A program made the position numbers and the translations under genes. 33,496 nucleotides of DNA from Oscillospiraceae bacterium (lineage in GTDB: Bacteria > Bacillota > Clostridia > Oscillospirales > CAG-272): positions 1-33,496 of the forward strand of contig SVTW01000021.1 of the NCBI GenBank assembly GCA_015063585.1, in the 5' to 3' direction. Below the pieces are notes generated by a model. That model ran no database searches, had not been told where the DNA came from, and worked only from the letters and a program-made list of their open reading frames with translations. Positions 7,050-12,534 of the stretch are shown here, piece by piece; position 1 is the first letter of the stretch, and each line of letters starts with the position of its first letter.

Positions 7050-8273
7050 TCAGAGCGGAAGGACGTCCTCCAGCCGACGGTACGTCCATGCGCCCGACGT
7101 AAAATCGGGAATCGCCTGCGGCATACCGCCGGCGGCGATCGATGCCTCGGAGATCGTGGTAATTGCCATCCATGCGGCGGCATCGTAAACGTCGATCGGC
7201 ATGGGTCTGTTCTCGATCAGGCAGTCCAGGAAAACGCGGAACTCAATGCTGTCAATCCCGCCGTGTCCCGTGCGGAGACGTTCCTCGGTCATCTCGCGCC
7301 AGACCGTGGGCAGATATTCCGCCTCAAAGCGCGCGGCATTGCCGAGATTCTCGCGGTAATATTTTTGCGTGTCAAAGAGCTCGGGCTCGCCCGAAAAATA
7401 GACCGTGTGCGTGTTTTGCTCGTAAAGTCCGCGGGTTCCGTGCACCGTAAACTCGCGCGCATAGGATCGCGGCAGCGTGGTGTCAAGGCGGAGCGAGATG
7501 GTGGCACCGTCGGCACAGGTGATGATCGTGTTTACGATGTCGCCCTGGCGGAATCTCTTTCCCACCAATTCGGGGTACTGTTCGGCATTTTGCGATACGT
7601 AGTCCTCCATGCCAACCGCCTTGGAGGAAACCGACACGAGCGATACCATGCGGTTTCCGCGGTTGATGCCAAGCAGCTTTGCGATCGGCCCGAGCTCATG
7701 CGTGGGATAGTTCTCGCAATTGCGCGCAAGGTAGTTGCGCAGACGGTAGTGTCGGTTGCGCTCGCCTCCCGCAATCTCCTCGACAAGGTAGTGCGCGTAG
7801 GCACCGTGGCAATGCACGATCTCGCCGAGCAAGCCCCGACGCACCAGGGCGGTTGCGAGTAGCTCGCTTTTGCCAAAGCAGCAGTTTTCCATCAGCATCA
7901 GGGGCGTTGCCGTGCGCTCCTGTTCGCGCACCATGCGCCAGAGGCTGTCAAGCGAGTAAGCACCGCCCACCTCAAGCGCTACGGGAATGCCGAGACGAAG
8001 CGCGTCGATGGCAACCTCCACGTGGGTTTCCCACGAGCTTGCAACGTAAACGGCATCGACCGCGTCGGAGCGGAGCACGTCGAGATGGTTGGTGGAGGAA
8101 ATCGGTGTTTTTCCGTATTTTTCTCGGACCTCTGCCACCGCCTGCTCGGTGCGGTCGGCGTAGTGGTCGCAAACCGCAACCACCTCTATTTCGGGAAAGG
8201 AAAACAAGACATTTCTCGTCATGCTCCTGCCTCTGTTGCCGTAGCCGACAACCGCAAATCGAATCTTTTTCAT
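7050..8273 (-). CDS. Gfo/Idh/MocA family NAD(P)-dependent oxidoreductase
   Basis: A 407-residue sugar or inositol dehydrogenase-type enzyme. The N-terminal Rossmann fold opens MKKIRFAVVGYGNRG with the G-x-G-x-x-G fingerprint at residues 10-15, then VVAVCDHYADR for the ribose-binding turn. The family E-x-P step appears as IPVALEVGGAYS, with valine-glycine where many members have the EKP lysine, so catalysis may differ. The C-terminal alpha/beta domain includes a conserved HELGPIAKLLG helix containing the likely substrate His. The ATG at 8273 follows GGGAGG at 6 nt and is the first gene behind the consensus promoter 8304-8332. Together with the aldolase and sialidase-like genes it probably oxidises the released sugar. 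Confidence 0.93.
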   Translation of the reverse strand: MKKIRFAVVGYGNRGRSMTRNVLFSFPEIEVVAVCDHYADRTEQAVAEVREKYGKTPISSTNHLDVLRSDAVDAVYVASSWETHVEVAIDALRLGIPVALEVGGAYSLDSLWRMVREQERTATPLMLMENCCFGKSELLATALVRRGLLGEIVHCHGAYAHYLVEEIAGGERNRHYRLRNYLARNCENYPTHELGPIAKLLGINRGNRMVSLVSVSSKAVGMEDYVSQNAEQYPELVGKRFRQGDIVNTIITCADGATISLRLDTTLPRSYAREFTVHGTRGLYEQNTHTVYFSGEPELFDTQKYYRENLGNAARFEAEYLPTVWREMTEERLRTGHGGIDSIEFRVFLDCLIENRPMPIDVYDAAAWMAITTISEASIAAGGMPQAIPDFTSGAWTYRRLEDVLPL

Positions 8274-8303
8274 ATCGGACCTCCCAATATTTTTATTACC
8301 TCC

Positions 8304-8332
8304 ATTATAAAGCTTTTCCTTGGGTTCGTCAA
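8304..8332 (-). promoter_or_regulatory. Sigma-A promoter of the oxidoreductase-aldolase-sialidase operon
   Basis: On the minus strand TTGACG (8327-8332) and TATAAT (8304-8309) are 17 bp apart. The ATG of the oxidoreductase is 31 nt downstream of the -10 box. No operator palindrome is evident. Confidence 0.85.
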
Positions 8333-8517
8333 TATAAAAAACGGATAATCTTTCTTGAATTTTGGATATTTTCGCGCCACGTGCAAGATTTTCCACCCCC
8401 TCACACGACACATTTTTACAGTTTGTTTACACAAACCGCGTCCTTTTTTGTTATACTAAATTGAATGGAACGGACTTCAAAAAGCGACGTCCAAACGCAA
8501 AAAAAGGGGGGGATCCT

Positions 8518-8847
8518 GTGCGAGCTGAAACACGCGAAAAATGGAAGAAAAAGATCAAGCTTTGGCTGCGGCTGATCCTCAATTGGCGCTTTCTGATCTG
8601 CTTTGGAATCGGCTGGCTCATTACAAACGGTTGGAGTTATATTCTGCTTGGCGTGGGATTGCTCACCGGGATCCATTGGATGACTGCGATCGCAACCGCA
8701 TACCTGGTGTTCCTCTGGGCACCCATCTCGCCCGAAAAGATCGTCACCGTCGCCATCGCGCTCTTTCTCGTGCGGCATCTCTTTCCCAAACATAACGAGG
8801 TCCTTCGCCGCCAGATCCTCGATGCAAACGCGCCCGAAAAGAAATAG
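8518..8847 (+). CDS. Small multi-pass membrane protein, unknown function
   Basis: A 109-residue protein starting with GTG at 8518 after a G-rich ribosome-binding site (GGGGGG, 5-10 nt upstream). It has a basic start (ETREKWKKKIKLWLRL) and three hydrophobic segments at about residues 20-42 (FLICFGIGWLITNGW to LLGVGLL), 45-62 (MTAIATAYLVFLWAP) and 66-80 (IVTVAIALFLVRHLF). Small conserved proteins of this layout are common in Clostridia and have no known function. It is divergent from the oxidoreductase operon. A TATACT -10-like box lies at about 8452 but its -35 is poor. The stop codon runs directly into repeat cluster 3. Confidence 0.75.
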   Translation: MRAETREKWKKKIKLWLRLILNWRFLICFGIGWLITNGWSYILLGVGLLTGIHWMTAIATAYLVFLWAPISPEKIVTVAIALFLVRHLFPKHNEVLRRQILDANAPEKK

Positions 8848-8883
8848 GGGTGTCCCCGACGGTCCAAATGCGATAATATTAAA

Positions 8884-9263
8884 CCCTGCCGGCACTCGCG
8901 AAAAAACGAAACCCCCATCGGAAAAGTTTTGGTCAAGCTTTTTCAAAAGCTTGCGAGGTCAAGGGCGAGTAGCCCTTGGCGCGCTCCGCAGAGCGCGAAA
9001 TCCCCTGATCGGCGTTTCTTTTTGATAGATTTTTCTTTGCGCCTCCTTCTTGCAAAGAAAAATCGGCTGTGGAGTGCCGAGAGCAACACGGGGCGCGGTT
9101 TTGCGGGGGCTCGGTTTTTTCGTCAGAAAACTTCTTGAAAGAAGTTTTCCGACACCTTTCAAGAACTCTCCCGAACGATTTTATAGTGTGATGGGGTGTC
9201 TGTCGACTCAGGACTTAGGTATTGCCAATTGCCGTCAGGCACCGCCAAGACCCTGCCGGCACT
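8884..9263 (-). repeat. Hairpin-array repeat, copy 3 (inverted relative to copy 1)
   Basis: The reverse complement aligns along nearly its whole length with 3891-4258. Both ends carry CCCTGCCGGCACT (8884-8896 and 9251-9263). All five hairpins are present, with sequence differences concentrated in loops and linkers: for example the loop of the GATTTTTCTTTGC hairpin and the linker after TCTGACGAAAA. With copy 1 it forms a large inverted repeat around the 4438-8847 gene block. Confidence 0.85.
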
Positions 9264-9324
9264 CACGGAAAAGAAAGAACAGCCCATGTCTTGTAGGGAC
9301 CGGCGTAGCGAAGCGGCGTGAGCG

Positions 9325-9429
9325 GAATGAATGACACCACGGTGTGGTGTCAGAACGCGAGCGTGACCGAACCGCAGTGAGAACTCGACGGTCCAAATGC
9401 AATAATATTAAACCCTGCCGGCACTCGCG
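9325..9429 (+). repeat. 105-bp repeat module, copy 2
   Basis: It matches 441-545 with two substitutions, including the GACACCACGGTGTGGTGTC hairpin and the terminal core CCCTGCCGGCACT (9413-9425). It is in the same orientation as copy 1 of the module. Confidence 0.85.
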
Positions 9430-9627
9430 AAAAAGTGAGATTTTCCACAGCCTCCCTCCGGGAGGGAGGTGGGTTTTGCGTAGCAAAAGCCGGAAGGAGC
9501 CGGCGATGGCTATGCCTTACAATTTCCAAAAACGGGAACGACGTGACTCATACGCATGCTCTTTCCGTCACGACTCCGTCGTGCCACCGTCTCACGGCGG
9601 TTCGGTCACGCGCGCGAAAAAATTTAT
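9430..9627. repeat. Repeat-rich intergenic stretch before the GH127 gene
   Basis: No gene is supported. It holds the palindrome CCTCCCTCCGGGAGGGAGG (about 9451-9470) and the 42-bp block 9547-9588, which matches 1-42 of the window with one mismatch and contains CACGAC/GTCGTG. A weak open frame through this stretch consists of repeat translation. Confidence 0.7.
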
Positions 9628-9658
9628 GGGCGCAAATGCAAAAAATGCATTTGCGCCC
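9628..9658 (-). terminator. Rho-independent terminator of the GH127 gene
   Basis: Perfect 13-bp stem GGGCGCAAATGCA/TGCATTTGCGCCC with a 5-nt loop. On the minus strand it is followed by ATAAATTTTTT and lies 27 nt past the GH127 stop. Confidence 0.9.
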
Positions 9659-9685
9659 AAGCGTTTTTCTATTACAGGTGAGCAA

Positions 9686-11641
9686 TCAAAGCTCGATCGG
9701 AAGCCATGCCGCGATCTCGGTCTTCCAATCGCGTCCAGCGGAGGCATAGTCGATCAGATCAAATTGACTGCCATCGGGAGCAGTGAAGCCGCAACGCATC
9801 ACGCAGGGAACCCCCGCGATAATTTCACGCGCCTCTCGCTCCTCGCAAAGGATCTCCCCGTCATCACCGCGCGCAAAGGCAAAGATGGACGATGCCTCTT
9901 TTCCCATGCGTGAATCCACCGCCAAAGTTAAGGGACCGCGCGCGAGCGAAAGATATGCGTCCTCCTCGGGTTTATGCTGCACCGTTTGCGCAAGTGCTAC
10001 GTGGAAGCCCTGTTGCTGACGGCTCATATCGGTATAGATCTCGTCACTCTCCCAATGGATCGGGCGTGTTTCGCGGATCCGCATATCGAGCTCCAGCACA
10101 ACGGTTTGCGTTCCACTCCATTCCCCGCGCAAAACGGCATAGCCATTGGAAACGGTATGAGGAATCGCCGACGTAACCGTGCTCTTCTTCGACCAATCCG
10201 GCAGGCGAAGCTTGAGGGCGGCTGTTACGGGACGGTCCGGGGTGATCTTCATCACGATGCGTCCATTCGCGGGATATGTCGTTTCGATCGAGACCGCAAC
10301 CCCCACACCCGCAAGCTCTGTCCGCAGCTCCCCGTTTTCATAGAAGCAAATGACAAGACCTTCCTCATCTGCCATCACGGCATGCGCAAGAAATTCCCCA
10401 ACGCCTGCTGCCGCAATGCACGCACAACAGCCATAGTAACGGTGGTCCGAAAGCATCTGCGCACCGCCAACCTTCTTTCCGCGTCGGTCGGGAGTCAGAG
10501 GACTGTAGCTATCAAACGGCAAAAAGGTGTATTCTATGTGCGGTTCTCCCCTGCGTTTCAAAAAATATGCGCGGAGATTGTCGCACTCGCTATGCTCGGT
10601 ATTGAGTGTGCCGAGATAGGCGTTGTAGTAGGATTGCTCGATCTGATCGGCAAAAATGCGCTCGCCTGTCAGCCGCAGAAGCCTTGCGCAATATTTCATC
10701 CACGTCACCGTAACGCAGGTCTCCTGCATCACGTCCTCATAGTACACGGTCTGGCGCGTTTTGGTGTGGTCAAACAGCTCGTGCGTGCATCCGCAGGAGC
10801 CGATCACGCTCACGTCGCTCTCGATCACAGCCTTTCCGAAGTTGATCGCGGCGATCTTGTATTTTTCAATTCCCGTGACGCGGTAATATTCCAAAAGGCC
10901 CTCAAAGCAGGAGATCATTTCGTATGCCTTGGAAACTCCGTACTGATAGGGATAGAGCCGATTCTCATACGCCAATTCAAAAATGTTGATGCCATCGGCG
11001 GCACCAAGCTCCACAATATAGGTTGCAAAATCAAAATAGCGTTTTTCATTGGTCAGGCGGTAGAGCCACACCATCGGCTCAAGAATGGACGAGGAATTGA
11101 TACCGTACCAGCTTCTCGATGCCTTGGTGATCTGCTTTTTCCCCTCCTCATTTCCAATGTGCGCCAGAATGTAGTCGGCAAGGCGGCACAAAAAGGAGAC
11201 GATTTCCGACTTGAGTGCCTCATCGCGGCAGATCTCAAGATAATACTCCATACCAAGCATAACGTATTTCCGACACCAAAGATCCCATGCGTCAAATTCG
11301 GTCTCACGCGAAAAGGAAGAAACGCGCCCGTCGGATTCGATCACCGTGAGCATATCGCGAACCGTTTCGGTCAGCACGCGGTAGAGCGACTCATTTTGCG
11401 AATAGGCGTAAACCGTGACCGCGCCACGCATCATTTTCCCCCAATATTCCCCTCTCCAACCACTGTTGTTTCCATCGATCTGCTCACGGAACTGATCGAC
11501 AAAGCGTTTCCAAAGAAATGCATCGCTAAGCTGTTCGCGCTCAATAAAGGATACGGCATCGGCAGAGAGTCCCGTATAGCGCTGCTCCGAGGCAATCAGC
11601 CGCAGCACATTTCCGCGATTTGTATAAATTGGTTTGATCAT
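9686..11641 (-). CDS. GH127-type beta-L-arabinofuranosidase (DUF1680)
   Basis: A 651-residue glycoside hydrolase of the GH127/GH146 (DUF1680) group. It has an (alpha/alpha)6 barrel with a zinc-bound cysteine nucleophile, releasing L-arabinose from beta-linked arabinofuranosides. The catalytic/zinc signature is visible: Glu307 and Cys309 in MQETCVT and the paired Cys405-Cys406 in YYGCCACIA, equivalent to E338, C340, C417 and C418 of Bifidobacterium longum HypBA1. The segment between the pairs is longer here (96 versus 77 residues). After about residue 420 follow beta-domains. No signal peptide, so it probably acts on imported oligosaccharides. The ATG at 11641 follows AAAAGGGG. It stands alone, with its own terminator, and is functionally linked to araB and GH28 at 19-23 kb. 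Confidence 0.92.
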   Translation of the reverse strand: MIKPIYTNRGNVLRLIASEQRYTGLSADAVSFIEREQLSDAFLWKRFVDQFREQIDGNNSGWRGEYWGKMMRGAVTVYAYSQNESLYRVLTETVRDMLTVIESDGRVSSFSRETEFDAWDLWCRKYVMLGMEYYLEICRDEALKSEIVSFLCRLADYILAHIGNEEGKKQITKASRSWYGINSSSILEPMVWLYRLTNEKRYFDFATYIVELGAADGINIFELAYENRLYPYQYGVSKAYEMISCFEGLLEYYRVTGIEKYKIAAINFGKAVIESDVSVIGSCGCTHELFDHTKTRQTVYYEDVMQETCVTVTWMKYCARLLRLTGERIFADQIEQSYYNAYLGTLNTEHSECDNLRAYFLKRRGEPHIEYTFLPFDSYSPLTPDRRGKKVGGAQMLSDHRYYGCCACIAAAGVGEFLAHAVMADEEGLVICFYENGELRTELAGVGVAVSIETTYPANGRIVMKITPDRPVTAALKLRLPDWSKKSTVTSAIPHTVSNGYAVLRGEWSGTQTVVLELDMRIRETRPIHWESDEIYTDMSRQQQGFHVALAQTVQHKPEEDAYLSLARGPLTLAVDSRMGKEASSIFAFARGDDGEILCEEREAREIIAGVPCVMRCGFTAPDGSQFDLIDYASAGRDWKTEIAAWLPIEL

Positions 11642-11837
11642 GTTTGGGTTCCCCTTTTCTCAAAACAGATTATAAGCGAGTTTGCAATTTCATTTTATCA
11701 TATTCCAATCAAAATGTAAAGTGCGCAAAACGTACATTCGTGCGGTTTTTTTACATTTTTCAGAGTCGAAAGAAGATAAAAAAGCCATCTTATGCTTTTT
11801 GCAAAAAACTTTTCGCAAAACTTTTTTTAAAAAAGAC

Positions 11838-11866
11838 TTGATTTTTTGATTCGACTGTGATATAAT
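11838..11866 (+). promoter_or_regulatory. Sigma-A promoter of tRNA-Leu
   Basis: TTGATT (11838-11843) and TATAAT (11861-11866) with a 17-bp spacer; the tRNA begins 14 nt after the -10 box. Confidence 0.85.
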
Positions 11867-11879
11867 ATCCACGTTATAT

Positions 11880-11966
11880 GCCGGTGTGATGGAATTGGCA
11901 GACGTGCTGGACTCAAAATCCAGTGGTAGCGATACCGTGTCGGTTCGACCCCGACCACCGGCACCA
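11880..11966 (+). tRNA. tRNA-Leu(CAA)
   Basis: An 87-nt type II tRNA with encoded CCA (11964-11966). The acceptor stem is GCCGGTG (11880-11886) paired with CACCGGC (11956-11962), discriminator A. The anticodon stem CTGGA/TCCAG encloses the loop CTCAAAA, giving anticodon CAA for UUG codons. A long variable arm (GTGGTAGCGATACC) and the T-loop GGTTCGACCCC are standard for leucine. A terminator follows immediately. Confidence 0.97.
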
Positions 11967-11970
11967 AAAA

Positions 11971-12005
11971 AGATGCGGAGAGCAAACGCTCTCCGCATCT
12001 TTTTT
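11971..12005 (+). terminator. Terminator of tRNA-Leu
   Basis: Stem AGATGCGGAGAGC/GCTCTCCGCATCT with loop AAAC, followed by six T. The complementarity continues beyond the terminator into the tRNA 3' end, giving 25-bp arms (11959-11983 with 11988-12012). Confidence 0.92.
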
Positions 12006-12417
12006 GGTGCCGCTGATCCCAAGCCGAACAATGTCCAACCTTTGGTTGGATTCGATGCGCCGTCAGGCGTATCCATTGCGCGGACGGCGTGCCCGGGGCA
12101 GGTCGTCTGCGTCAAACGACGCGTCAGCGGCGTTTTTTCGACCCCCGACCACGCCTTTTTTCGATTTCAAGGAGAGCGTTTGCGCTCCGCCTTCTTTTTG
12201 GTGCCGGTGGTCCCAAGCCGAACAATGCCCAACCTTTGGTTGGATTCGATGCGCCGTCAGGCGTATCCATTGCGCGGACGGCGTGCCTTGGGCAGGTCGT
12301 CTGCGTCAAACGACGCGTCAGCGGCGTTTTTTCGACCCCCGACCACGCCTTTTTTCGATTTCAAGGAGAGCGGTTGCGCTCCGCCTTCTTTTTGGTGCCG
12401 GTGATCCCAAGCCGAAC
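12006..12417 (+). repeat. 194-bp tandem repeat carrying inverted tRNA-Leu 3'-end/terminator copies
   Basis: Unit 1 is 12006-12199, unit 2 is 12200-12393 (6 differences in 194), and a third copy is cut at about 12417. Each unit begins GGTGCCGGTGGTC or a close variant, the reverse complement of the tRNA-Leu acceptor end. At the unit junctions, CTCTCC/GCGCTCCGCC and TTTTT precede it, a degenerate inverted copy of the tRNA terminator. Inside are hairpins such as CCAACCTTTGGTTGG. Open frames on the plus strand repeat with the units and are not credible genes. The rest of the interval to 12534 is AT-rich leader sequence without a gene. Confidence 0.9.
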
Positions 12418-12534
12418 TTTTATCAAAAATTCCACTTTAGTTCACGGTAAGATCACAGTTGTTCATATTCTGTTCATGTTTTTGTGATAATATAAAATGA
12501 ATAATTTTTTCAGAAAGGTAGAGGTGGTCACAGC

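Noticed and set aside
4438-8847. Composite transposon formed by the inverted hairpin-array repeats
   Set aside because: No transposase or target-site duplication is seen, so only an inverted repeat pair is claimed.
9344-9913. Plus-strand frame of 189 codons across repeat cluster 3 and the end of GH127
   Set aside because: The first part translates repeat modules and the rest is antisense to GH127. No initiation site.
9974-11719. Long plus-strand open frame opposite the GH127 gene
   Set aside because: It is antisense to a gene with intact catalytic Glu and Cys motifs, and its translation shows no family features.
11886-12487. Plus-strand open frames with repeated peptide blocks
   Set aside because: They start in the tRNA and run through the 194-bp tandem repeat; the repeated peptides are a by-product of the DNA repeat.
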